A stretch of 64,000 nt of DNA from JAUWTJ01 sp965603015 (lineage in GTDB: Bacteria; Pseudomonadota; Alphaproteobacteria; M2410). The stretch is taken from assembly GCA_965603015.1 (NCBI GenBank), contig CBFDBJ010000005.1, positions 23,477 through 87,476 of the forward strand, in the 5' to 3' direction. Positions 7,872 through 15,816 of the stretch are shown one piece after another (position 1 is the stretch's first letter; each line of letters opens with the position of its first letter). The notes beneath the pieces were generated by a model. The model searched no databases, had not been told where the DNA came from, and saw nothing but the letters and a program-made list of their open reading frames with translations. The position numbers and the translations under genes are program-made.

Positions 7872-9371
7872 ATGTCCTACAAGTCCCTGCGAGATTTTAT
7901 CGATCACCTTGAACGCGCAGGCGAGCTGGTCCGCGTTTCAGAACCGGTTTCGACCTTTCTTGAGATGACCGAAATCCAGACGCGGCTGTTGGCAAAAGGT
8001 GGTCCGGCGGTGCTGTTTGAAAAACCGGTCAATGAGCGCGGCGAGCCCTCCGACATTCCGGTTCTTGTCAACCTGTTCGGCACGGTCAAGCGTGTTGCCA
8101 TGGCGGTGACCCTTGAAGGAAAAGAGCGCACAGAAGCAAAGGATCTGCGCGAGGTTGGCGAGGCGCTGGCGTTCCTGCGCCAGCCCGAACCGCCCGGCGG
8201 TATCAAGGAAGCGGTGGCCATGCTGCCGCTGGTCAAGACCGTTTTGCAGATGAAGCCAAAGACCGTGGCGAGCGCGCCGGTACACGAAGTTGTCCTGACA
8301 GGCGACGATATTGACCTGACAAAGCTCCCCATTCAGACCTGCTGGCCGGGCGAGCCCGCACCGCTCATCACCTGGCCGCTTGTCGTGACCGAAGGGCCAA
8401 CGGGCAAAGGCGAGGACAGTTTTAATCTCGGCATCTACCGGATGCAGTTGCGCGACAGCAAATCGACACTGATGCGCTGGCTGAAACACCGCGGCGGCGC
8501 CGCGCATCACCGGCGTTGGGCGGAGATTTCAGAAGAACCGCTGCCTGTGGCTGTTGTGATCGGCGCGGACCCCGGGACCATCCTGGCGGCAGTGACCCCG
8601 GTGCCTGACACGATATCGGAATATCAGTTCGCCGGGCTGTTCCGCGGCAAGCGCGTCGAGCTTGTCGATTGCAAGACCGTTCCCCTGAAAGTCCCCGCCG
8701 AAGCCGAAATCGTTCTGGAAGGCCATGTCTCGCTGACGAATTACGAGGATGAAGGTCCGTACGGGGATCATACGGGTTATTATAATTCTGTTGAGCAATT
8801 CCCGGTGTTTACGGTGAGCGCCATCACCATGCGCAAGGACCCGCTTTATCTTTCGACCTTTACCGGTCGGCCGCCGGATGAGCCGTCTGTGCTTGGCGAA
8901 GCGCTCAACGAGGTTTTCGTGCCGCTGATCAGGCAGCAGTTCCCGGAGATCACAGATTTTTACCTGCCGCCCGAAGGCTGCTCCTACCGCATCGCCGTCG
9001 TCTCCATGAAGAAAGCCTTCCCGGGGCATGGCAAGCGCGTAATGATGGGGGTGTGGTCCTACCTGCGCCAGTTCATGTATACCAAGTGGATCATCGTCGT
9101 GGACGACGACATCGATATTCGGGACTGGAAGGATGTCATGTGGGCTGTTTCAACCCGGATGGACCCGGTGCGCGATATCACGATGGTCGAGAACACACCG
9201 ATCGACTATCTCGACTTCGCCTCGCCGGAAAGCGGCCTCGGCGGCAAGGTCGGGCTTGATGCGACCAACAAACTGCCACCCGAAACTCACCGCGAATGGG
9301 GCCACAAGATCACCATGGATCCGGCGGTTGTGGAGCTGGTGACGAAGAAGTGGCCGAAGCTTGGGCTATAG
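7872..9371 (+). CDS. ubiD: 4-hydroxy-3-polyprenylbenzoate decarboxylase UbiD
   Basis: UbiD decarboxylates the prenylated ring during ubiquinone synthesis with a prenylated FMN cofactor made by UbiX, which is not in the window. The 499 residues match the usual length. Visible signatures are NLGIYRMQLRDSKSTLMRW (near residues 180-200), HHRRWAE, and EGHVSLTNYEDEGPYGDHTGYY-type residues (near 280-300), which include the conserved acidic residues of the active site. The C-terminal KWIIVVDDDIDI stretch is also typical. It has a well-placed ATG and follows the methyltransferase. Together with ubiA it marks this block as quinone/lipid metabolism. Confidence 0.96.
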   Translation: MSYKSLRDFIDHLERAGELVRVSEPVSTFLEMTEIQTRLLAKGGPAVLFEKPVNERGEPSDIPVLVNLFGTVKRVAMAVTLEGKERTEAKDLREVGEALAFLRQPEPPGGIKEAVAMLPLVKTVLQMKPKTVASAPVHEVVLTGDDIDLTKLPIQTCWPGEPAPLITWPLVVTEGPTGKGEDSFNLGIYRMQLRDSKSTLMRWLKHRGGAAHHRRWAEISEEPLPVAVVIGADPGTILAAVTPVPDTISEYQFAGLFRGKRVELVDCKTVPLKVPAEAEIVLEGHVSLTNYEDEGPYGDHTGYYNSVEQFPVFTVSAITMRKDPLYLSTFTGRPPDEPSVLGEALNEVFVPLIRQQFPEITDFYLPPEGCSYRIAVVSMKKAFPGHGKRVMMGVWSYLRQFMYTKWIIVVDDDIDIRDWKDVMWAVSTRMDPVRDITMVENTPIDYLDFASPESGLGGKVGLDATNKLPPETHREWGHKITMDPAVVELVTKKWPKLGL

Positions 9372-9419
9372 GATTCCTGCGGATGTCCGGACATTAACAG
9401 CGGAATCGGGGGCTGCAAG

Positions 9420-9436
9420 TGTCAGGATTCTTTACA
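9420..9436 (+). promoter_or_regulatory. Conserved upstream site of PEP-CTERM gene 1 (putative activator-binding site)
   Basis: The 17-mer TGTCAGGATTCTTTACA is repeated with two changes at 10373-10389. Each copy begins exactly 79 bp before the sigma-54 -24 element of its own promoter. The halves TGTCAGGA and TCTTTACA form an imperfect dyad (6 of 8 positions). Its placement fits an enhancer site for a sigma-54 activator; the protein that binds it is unknown. Confidence 0.6.
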
Positions 9437-9498
9437 GTTCATCAACACTTCCACGCAGAAAATATCACAACCCCTTGAAATTAATCATATATTTTTTC

Positions 9499-9514
9499 TG
9501 GCACAAAGATTGCT
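9499..9514 (+). promoter_or_regulatory. Sigma-54 promoter of PEP-CTERM gene 1
   Basis: TGGCAC-AAAGA-TTGCT matches the sigma-54 (RpoN) -24/-12 consensus TGGCAC-N5-TTGCW with no mismatch and correct 10-bp spacing between GG and GC. The predicted start of transcription is near 9525, leaving a leader of about 37 bases to the ATG at 9562. Confidence 0.88.
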
Positions 9515-9561
9515 TAATTGGGGCTGTAATGACGGGTTCTGATTTTTAAGGAGTAGGGATT

Positions 9562-10263
9562 ATGGGAACGAAGTTGAATAGAAAAGTTCTAGGCCTTGGC
9601 GCTGCACTGATTGGTGCTGTATTTGCCTCTGCCTCTGCCTATGCGGGCGCAGTATTGGTGATGATCGATGATCTCGGTGGCACAGTCGCCGTTGTAGATA
9701 ATGGCGCAGGCGATTCGGATGCGACTGTTGGCGTTATCAATTACAACGGGGCGATCGGCGCATGGCTGGTTACAGCGGAGATCGGCGTTTCCAAGCCTAT
9801 CGTTGGCTCAGCCTCGGAAGCTCAAGTGGATTTGCTCTCGGTTAACGCTTCAAGCGGCGCTGCCGGGGACCTTTATGTTCTGTTTTCCGATACGGATTTC
9901 ATCAGCACGGGCGGCAACATGTGGTTTGACCTTGCCATTGGCGGGACCACTGACGGGACCGTCGAGACTGCCGGTTGCTTCAACGCCAGCAATTCAAACT
10001 GGATGGACGAGGGCTTATGCGAAAACCTGTTTCTGCTTTCGCCAGTCCTGAACACAAATCCATTTTCATGGGCCGGTGGCACTTCGGTTGCAACATCCGG
10101 TGACCTGTTCAGCCTTGGTATTGGCGCTTTGATTAGCCATGACAAAGGCGGGATTACGAGCTTTGACGCCAACCTGCGTGTGCCAGAGCCTGGCATGCTT
10201 GGCTTCCTCGGCTTTGGTCTCCTCGGCATGGGCCTTGCTGCCCGTCGTCGCCGGAAAGCATAA
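9562..10263 (+). CDS. PEP-CTERM sorting domain protein 1
   Basis: A 233-residue exported protein. It has an N-terminal signal peptide ending near SASAYAG (residue 29), a globular middle with the VVDNGAGDSDATVGVINYNG segment and two cysteines (GCFN, LCEN), and a C-terminal tripartite tail: VPEPGMLG, a hydrophobic helix GFLGFGLLGMGLAA and a basic end RRRRKA. That tail is the signal recognised by exosortases, so the protein is probably cleaved at the envelope and moved to the surface or matrix. The start ATG has AAGGAG 9 bases upstream. It is the first of a tandem pair. No exosortase is in the window, so processing must depend on a gene elsewhere. Confidence 0.9.
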   Translation: MGTKLNRKVLGLGAALIGAVFASASAYAGAVLVMIDDLGGTVAVVDNGAGDSDATVGVINYNGAIGAWLVTAEIGVSKPIVGSASEAQVDLLSVNASSGAAGDLYVLFSDTDFISTGGNMWFDLAIGGTTDGTVETAGCFNASNSNWMDEGLCENLFLLSPVLNTNPFSWAGGTSVATSGDLFSLGIGALISHDKGGITSFDANLRVPEPGMLGFLGFGLLGMGLAARRRRKA

Positions 10264-10294
10264 GCAGACAATAGAATTCAGAACCAGAATTTGG

Positions 10295-10325
10295 AGCGGC
10301 CCGCCTTTGGCGGGCCGCTTTTTTA
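10295..10325 (+). terminator. Intrinsic terminator of PEP-CTERM gene 1
   Basis: AGCGGCCCGCC-TTT-GGCGGGCCGCT forms a perfect 11-bp GC-rich stem and is followed by TTTTTT. It lies about 30 bp after the stop codon, so the two PEP-CTERM genes are separate transcripts. Confidence 0.93.
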
Positions 10326-10372
10326 TTGGGCTCGCAAAACAGTCCCCCTGCACACCCTTCCTGTCGGGAGAG

Positions 10373-10389
10373 TGTCGGGATTCTTTACG
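10373..10389 (+). promoter_or_regulatory. Conserved upstream site of PEP-CTERM gene 2 (putative activator-binding site)
   Basis: TGTCGGGATTCTTTACG differs from the 9420 copy at two positions and stands at the same 79-bp distance from its sigma-54 promoter, although much of the sequence in between has diverged. Conservation of the site and spacing argues for function. Confidence 0.6.
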
Positions 10390-10451
10390 GTTCAGGTCCG
10401 TACAAATATGGTTAATTCAATAACCCATTGAAAATGCGGTGTTATTTTATC

Positions 10452-10467
10452 TGGCACGACGCTTGCT
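10452..10467 (+). promoter_or_regulatory. Sigma-54 promoter of PEP-CTERM gene 2
   Basis: TGGCAC-GACGC-TTGCT is again an exact match to the sigma-54 consensus. The leader from here to the gene is about 20-30 bases longer than in copy 1. Confidence 0.88.
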
Positions 10468-10545
10468 AATAAGGGGTATCGCCCATGAGGGGTTTTTGGT
10501 CTTTTGTACCAGTTGTGTAACAGTCAGAGTTGAGTGGTGAGTGTA

Positions 10546-11238
10546 ATGAAAAGTAAAACAGCCCTGAGTATTGGGATTGCCCTTTTGGGTATAGTGTGTG
10601 GCTCTTCGAGTGCGTTTGCAGGCGCAATGATGGTGCTGATTGATGATCTCGGCGGCACAGTCGCTATTGTAGATAACGGTGCAGGCGATTCGGATGCGAC
10701 TGTTGGTGTTATCAATTACAACGGGGCGATCGGCGCATGGCTGGTTACAGCGGAAATCGGCGTTTCCAAGCCTATCGTTGGCTCAGCCTCGGAAGCTCAA
10801 GTGGATTTGCTCTCGGTTAACGCGTCAAGTGGCGCTGCCGGAGAGCTTGTCGTTTTGTTCTCTGATACAGATTTCATCAGTACGGGCGGCAACATGTGGT
10901 TTGATCTTGCCATTGGCGGCACAACTGATGGAACCGTTGTAACGGGTGGCTGCTACAATGCCAGCAATACGAACTGGACCGATGGTGATTCATGCGAAAA
11001 CCTGTTTCTGCTTTCGTCGGATCTGACCGGAAATCCATTTTCATGGCTTGACGGTGGATTGGTTGCAACATCCGGTGACTTGTTCAGCCTTGGTATCGGG
11101 GCTGCGATTGTCCACGACAAAGGCGGCATTACCAGCTTTGATGCCAACCTGCGTGTGCCAGAGCCTGGCATGCTTGGCTTCCTCGGCTTGGGTCTCCTCG
11201 GCATGGGCCTTGCTGCCCGTCGTCGTCAAAAGGCATAA
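10546..11238 (+). CDS. PEP-CTERM sorting domain protein 2
   Basis: A paralogue of the preceding gene, 230 residues from the ATG at 10546 (in-frame GTG codons at 10534 and 10537 are alternatives, but the family signal peptide begins well from MKSKTALSIG). It has a signal peptide ending near SSAFAG, the same VVDNGAGDSDATVGVINYNG core, paired cysteines (GCYN, SCEN) and the tail VPEPGMLG plus a hydrophobic helix plus RRRQKA. The central 60 codons are almost identical at DNA level to copy 1, whereas the signal peptide and the region around residues 140-170 differ. It is probably sorted by the same unseen exosortase and co-regulated with copy 1. Confidence 0.88.
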   Translation: MKSKTALSIGIALLGIVCGSSSAFAGAMMVLIDDLGGTVAIVDNGAGDSDATVGVINYNGAIGAWLVTAEIGVSKPIVGSASEAQVDLLSVNASSGAAGELVVLFSDTDFISTGGNMWFDLAIGGTTDGTVVTGGCYNASNTNWTDGDSCENLFLLSSDLTGNPFSWLDGGLVATSGDLFSLGIGAAIVHDKGGITSFDANLRVPEPGMLGFLGLGLLGMGLAARRRQKA

Positions 11239-11270
11239 GCAGACAATAGAATTCAGAACCCGAATTTGGA

Positions 11271-11302
11271 GCGGCTCGCCTTTGGCGGGCCGTTTCTTTT
11301 TT
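11271..11302 (+). terminator. Intrinsic terminator of PEP-CTERM gene 2
   Basis: GCGGCTCGCC-TTT-GGCGGGCCGT with two G-T wobble pairs, followed by a T-rich run (TTTCTTTTTT). It is the diverged counterpart of the terminator after copy 1. Confidence 0.88.
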
Positions 11303-11428
11303 GGTCTTCGTTTGGGGACGCCGGGCCAAAGCGTTTTGTCATTGCCCGAGAATTGCTGTATGGAAAGCCCATAAGGGTCGCCGGCATTTTGTGCGATCCA
11401 TTGCCACTTTTTCTACAGGACCCAGCCC

Positions 11429-12787
11429 ATGACATCCCAGAGTGAGCTCTCCGGCAGCTCCATAGAAGACGTTGTCGCAGCCCTTGTGAAGGAAGCGATC
11501 AAGGCTGGCGCAGATGCTGCCGATGCACTCGTGGCCGAGGGGATATCCCATGCGGCCTCGTTTCGCCTTGGCAAGCTGGAGGATATCGAGCGCTCCGAGG
11601 GTCAGGACCTGGGCCTCAGGGTGATGGTTGGCCAGCGCCAGGCGGCGGTTTCATCCAGCGATCTTTCAAGAGAAGGGCTCCAGCCCCTGGCCGAGCGGGC
11701 TGTGGCCATGGCGAAACTGGCGCCGGAGGATCCTTATTGTGGGCTCGCGCCGGACGATCGCCTCGCCAAGGACTTCCCGGACCTTGATCTCATTGATCCG
11801 GTGGAGCCGGGCTCCGACCATCTCATAGAACTGGCCCGGACCGCCGAGGAGGCTGCCCTTGCCATTGAGGGTGTTACCAATTCCGGCGGTGCAGGCGCAA
11901 GCTGGGGGCGATCCGGCATCGTGCTGGCGACCTCGGCCGGATTTGTTGGCCGGTATGGCGGAACCTCGCAAGGTGTCTCTGTTTCTGTTGTCGCCGGTGA
12001 AGGTGCCGCGATGGAGCGCGACTATGACTTCACCCAGGCGCGCCATGCAGAAGACCTCGAGAGCGCGGCTAAAATCGGCCAGAGCGCCGGGGAGCGCGCC
12101 GTAAAACGGTTGAATGCTCGCAAGATGGCCAGCCAGAGCGTGCCCGTTGTTTACGACCCAAGGGTTTCCTCGGGTCTTGTCGGGCATCTGGCCGGGGCAA
12201 TATCGGGCTCCGGCATTGCCCGGGGCTCAAGCTTCCTCAAGGACCAGATGTGTAAGCAAATTTTCAAAGCGGGCCTTTGCATCATCGATGATCCACATCG
12301 CAAGCGCGGTTTCGGGTCAAAGCCGTTCGACGGCGAAGGCGTTGCCAACAAGCGCCACAATCTCATTGAAGATGGCCGCCTCACCACGTGGCTGCTCGAC
12401 ACCGCCACGGCCCGGCAGCTCGGGCTTGAGACCACCGGGCATGCCAGCCGGGGCATCGGCGGACCGCCCTCGCCCGGCGCGACAAATCTCTATATGGAGC
12501 CCGGCGACCTGAGCGCGGACGAACTCATCGCAGACATAAAATCGGGGCTTTATATCACCCAGCTCATCGGCTCGGGCGTCAACGGCATCACCGGCGATTA
12601 CAGCCGCGGCGCGTCGGGCTTCTGGATCGAGAACGGCGAGATTGTTTTTGCGGTCAACGAGATTACCGTCGCGGGCAATCTCAAATCCATGTTTGCCGAG
12701 ATGACGCCGGCCAACGACCTTGAGTTCAAAGGCCGTGTCAACGCGCCAACCATACGCATCGATGGCATGACCATCGCCGGAACGTGA
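11429..12787 (+). CDS. pmbA: TldE/PmbA family protein
   Basis: PmbA (TldE) pairs with TldD to form a zinc protease that trims modified peptides and acts on unfolded polypeptides. The 452-residue protein shows the family C-terminal signatures VVYDPRVSSGLVGHLAGAIS, the FDGEG-type segment and NGITGDYSRGASGFWIENGE-type residues near 385-405. It lacks the HExxxH zinc motif of TldD, which identifies it as the E subunit. tldD is not visible. It opens the envelope cluster that continues with DUF4170 and the ABC exporter, an arrangement common in alphaproteobacteria. Confidence 0.92.
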   Translation: MTSQSELSGSSIEDVVAALVKEAIKAGADAADALVAEGISHAASFRLGKLEDIERSEGQDLGLRVMVGQRQAAVSSSDLSREGLQPLAERAVAMAKLAPEDPYCGLAPDDRLAKDFPDLDLIDPVEPGSDHLIELARTAEEAALAIEGVTNSGGAGASWGRSGIVLATSAGFVGRYGGTSQGVSVSVVAGEGAAMERDYDFTQARHAEDLESAAKIGQSAGERAVKRLNARKMASQSVPVVYDPRVSSGLVGHLAGAISGSGIARGSSFLKDQMCKQIFKAGLCIIDDPHRKRGFGSKPFDGEGVANKRHNLIEDGRLTTWLLDTATARQLGLETTGHASRGIGGPPSPGATNLYMEPGDLSADELIADIKSGLYITQLIGSGVNGITGDYSRGASGFWIENGEIVFAVNEITVAGNLKSMFAEMTPANDLEFKGRVNAPTIRIDGMTIAGT

Positions 12788-12826
12788 CACGGCACCGAAT
12801 TAACTTTTAGCCTGGAGGACCAACTC

Positions 12827-13051
12827 ATGAGCAAGCAATTGCTGCATCTTGTTTTTGGCGGCGAACTGACCGATATCAGCGACATCACGTTCAAAGATCT
12901 GGACGCCGTTGAAGTGGTCGGGATCTACCCGAGTTATGCAAAAGCCTATGATGCGTGGAAGGCTGCGTCGCACAGCAGCGTCGATCATGCCAAAATGCGC
13001 TATTTCATCGTCCATTTGCACCGCCTGATGCGCCCTGAAGAGCCCGAATAG
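12827..13051 (+). CDS. DUF4170 family small protein
   Basis: A 74-residue cytoplasmic protein of the DUF4170 family, with the typical LHLVFGGEL start, the VVGIYPSYAKAYDAWKAASH core and the MRYFIVHLHRL end. Function is unknown. The family is usually found, as here, between the pmbA region and the lipid A/LPS genes of alphaproteobacteria. A good ribosome site (GGAGGACC) precedes the ATG. Identification to family is firm; the biological role is not. Confidence 0.88.
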   Translation: MSKQLLHLVFGGELTDISDITFKDLDAVEVVGIYPSYAKAYDAWKAASHSSVDHAKMRYFIVHLHRLMRPEEPE

Positions 13052-13128
13052 GCCTGCACTTGCTCCGCTGAACCTCCAACACGCAAAAGGGCGCGCTTTT
13101 TCACGCTTTCGTGGTAAAACGGGGCCCA

Positions 13129-15018
13129 ATGATCCGGGCGGGAGAATTCGCCTGTCCCTTAACTTTGAGCCGAAGACTTCAACCTGTGAACACTATCAGC
13201 GCAAATCAGCATCTGCCTTCTGCCGGACCGTCGGCCAGGGAGACAGAAAAAGCTCAGAGCCGCGCCTCTGTGCGTCGGTTGTGGCGGGAGTATCTCAGGC
13301 CTCAAAGCATGCCGCTTTTTTGTGCCGTTCTCCTCATGTTGGTGATCGCCGCGACAACCGCTGGTCTTGCGTTCCTCCTCGATCCGGCAATCAAATTTCT
13401 GTTCCTCGAGAAAGACAAGGATCTACTCTATCTGATCCCAACAGTCGTTATCGTCGTCGCAACAGTGAAAGCCCTTGCGACCTATGGCGAAGGCAACATC
13501 ATGGCGACGATTGGCCAGAGGCTGGTCGCAGACTTGCAGCTGCGCCTCTTTCGCACCATGGTCTATGCGGACTTGCAAAGGCTCAACGTCACCCACTCCG
13601 GCGAGTTCATGACCAATACATTGAACAATGTCACGCTGGTTCAACAAGCCTCGGTTCAGGCGATTGCCGGGTTTGCCAAGGAGACGACATCGGTGATCGG
13701 CCTTCTGGCCGTGATGTATTATCAGGACCCGGCTCTGGCGCTTGTTGCATCGGGCGTCATTCCGCTTGTCATCCTGAACTCTCGCAAGCAGGGCAAAAAA
13801 ACCCGCAAGGCGACAAAAAAACAGATGGCCGAAACCGGTATTCTAACGGCGCTGATATCGGAGAACCTCGATGGCACCCGGGTCGTCAAGGCCTATGGTC
13901 AGGAAGAGCGCGAGATCGCGAGGACGCAGGCCTCCATTCATCGCCGGATGCTGCATCAATTGAAGGCAGCGCGGGCGAAACTTGCCGCTGCCCCGGTAAC
14001 AGAAGCCATTACCGGGATTGGTATTGCCGCAGTGCTGTTTTATGGCGGTCTTCGCGCACTCGACGGTGAATTCACACTCAATCAGTTCATGAGCTTCCTC
14101 ATGGCAATGATGCTGTCCTACGATCCGTTGAAAAAGCTCTCCAATCTTTTTGCCATCCTCAGCCAGGGAATGGCTGCGCTCGGCCAGGTCTTTGAGGAAA
14201 TTGATATTGAGCCGGAAATTGTTGATGATCCGGAAGCAGGTCAACTGGTGCTGAACGGTGGACGGATTGCTTTCAATGACGTCTCGTTCCACTACGGCGA
14301 CGACAAGGCGGCGCTCAATAACATATCCTTTGCTGCAGAACCTGGTGAAACCATTGCGCTGGTGGGTCCCAGCGGTGCCGGCAAAAGTACCGTCCTCAAC
14401 CTCATTCCCCGGTTTTATGATGTGACCAGCGGCTCGGTGGAAATTGACGGACAGGACATTCGCGGCGTCACGCAGGAGAGCCTGAGACGTCCCATCGCCA
14501 TCGTCACCCAGGACCCGTTCCTCTTCGATGATACAATCGCTGCCAATATCGCCTATGGCAAACCGGATGCGACCGACGAAGAGATCGAGGCCGCAGCGCG
14601 CGCAGCAGCGGCGCACGACTTCATTTCCGAGATGCAGGACGGGTATGCGTCCTACGCCGGCGAAGGTGGTGCCCGGCTTTCAGGCGGACAGCGCCAGCGC
14701 ATTGCCATAGCACGAGCGATGTTGAAGAACGCGCCTATATTGCTGCTTGACGAAGCCACTTCGGCGCTCGATACACGCTCGGAGGCGCAGGTGCAGCAGG
14801 CGCTGCGAACCCTGATGAAGGACCGAACCACAATCGTGATTGCCCACCGGCTCTCGACCATCATCGACGCCGACCGGATCTTTGTCCTGGATCAGGGCAG
14901 GATTGTCGAAGCGGGCCGTCACGGCGAATTGATTGACAACGGCAAACTTTATGCCTCGCTCTACAGCTCAATTTTCGACGATGCAGAAAAAACCTCCGTT
15001 CTTGAGGCAGGAGAATAG
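13129..15018 (+). CDS. ABC exporter with fused permease and ATPase (MsbA/lipid A exporter type)
   Basis: A half-transporter of about 629 residues: a cytoplasmic lead, six membrane helices (roughly residues 55-335), then an ATPase domain. ATPase motifs are Walker A GPSGAGKST, signature LSGGQRQRIAIARAML, Walker B ILLLDEATSALD and the H-loop IVIAHRLS. Placement before the DUF374 acyltransferase, waaA, lpxK and the late acyltransferase suggests that it flips lipid A or a phospholipid like MsbA; that is inference from context. The start is uncertain: ATG at 13129 is used, with GTG at 13111 or 13186 also in frame. The stop is 3 bp before the next ATG. Confidence 0.9.
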   Translation: MIRAGEFACPLTLSRRLQPVNTISANQHLPSAGPSARETEKAQSRASVRRLWREYLRPQSMPLFCAVLLMLVIAATTAGLAFLLDPAIKFLFLEKDKDLLYLIPTVVIVVATVKALATYGEGNIMATIGQRLVADLQLRLFRTMVYADLQRLNVTHSGEFMTNTLNNVTLVQQASVQAIAGFAKETTSVIGLLAVMYYQDPALALVASGVIPLVILNSRKQGKKTRKATKKQMAETGILTALISENLDGTRVVKAYGQEEREIARTQASIHRRMLHQLKAARAKLAAAPVTEAITGIGIAAVLFYGGLRALDGEFTLNQFMSFLMAMMLSYDPLKKLSNLFAILSQGMAALGQVFEEIDIEPEIVDDPEAGQLVLNGGRIAFNDVSFHYGDDKAALNNISFAAEPGETIALVGPSGAGKSTVLNLIPRFYDVTSGSVEIDGQDIRGVTQESLRRPIAIVTQDPFLFDDTIAANIAYGKPDATDEEIEAAARAAAAHDFISEMQDGYASYAGEGGARLSGGQRQRIAIARAMLKNAPILLLDEATSALDTRSEAQVQQALRTLMKDRTTIVIAHRLSTIIDADRIFVLDQGRIVEAGRHGELIDNGKLYASLYSSIFDDAEKTSVLEAGE

Positions 15019-15021
15019 CCC

Positions 15022-15795
15022 ATGAGCAATGACGCCCTCATGCCCACCAAACAGAAACCACGCCGCCGGACGCCCCAGTGGATCAAGGCCTTTGGGCGCA
15101 ATGATCAATTGCGCAGCGTTATTTCCTGGCTGACCGCGCTTTACATTCGCTTCGTCTATTTTACGGGACGCTGGACAATCCTGGGCGAGGAGCATCCGCG
15201 CGCGCTGTGGCAAGAGGGCAAACCGTTTCTGGTAGCGTACTGGCATGGCCGTATCCTGATGATGCCGCATGCCTGGCGAACAGACATGCCAATGAACCTG
15301 TTGATTTCAAAACACCGGGACGGAGCTATCATTGCCGATGCCGTCGCTCATCTGGGTCTGGGAACGGTGCGTGGGTCGTCGTCAAAGGATGGCAACAAGG
15401 GCGGAGCCCGGGCCTTGCGCGCCATGGTGAAGGCGGTACGGGCGGGGCAGTCAGTCGGGATCACACCCGATGGCCCTTCCGGGCCCTTCATGCGGGCCAG
15501 CGAAGGGGTCTGTGCGACCGCGCGGCTGGCAGGCGTTCCTATCCTTCCTGCGACCTACGCTGCGCGTAGCCGAAAGGTCATGAAGAGTTGGGACCGCTTC
15601 GTCGTGGCGCTGCCGTTTACCCGGGGCGTCATCATGTGGGGCGAACCGATCTTCATTGACAACAAAGCCTCTCCGGAAGAGCTGGATCTTGGCCGGGCCC
15701 GCGTGGAACAGGCGATGATTGATCTGACGCGCGAGGCAGACCTCATTGTCGGTGCTGACCCCATTTTGCCGCCTGAAGAAACAGCGAAGGTTTGA
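15022..15795 (+). CDS. DUF374 lysophospholipid acyltransferase family protein
   Basis: A 257-residue acyltransferase-like protein of the DUF374 group. It has an N-terminal hydrophobic segment, a YWHGRILMMPHAW motif, SKHRDGAIIADAVAHLG near residue 95, and the hallmark TPDGPSGP near residue 152. Many members sit in LPS gene clusters and are thought to acylate lipid A or a precursor, but the exact reaction is not established for this group. It starts 3 bp after the ABC exporter stop and is followed by waaA within 25 bp, so it belongs to the same operon. Confidence 0.87.
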   Translation: MSNDALMPTKQKPRRRTPQWIKAFGRNDQLRSVISWLTALYIRFVYFTGRWTILGEEHPRALWQEGKPFLVAYWHGRILMMPHAWRTDMPMNLLISKHRDGAIIADAVAHLGLGTVRGSSSKDGNKGGARALRAMVKAVRAGQSVGITPDGPSGPFMRASEGVCATARLAGVPILPATYAARSRKVMKSWDRFVVALPFTRGVIMWGEPIFIDNKASPEELDLGRARVEQAMIDLTREADLIVGADPILPPEETAKV

Positions 15796-15816
15796 CCGGC
15801 GGTGGGACAAACACTC

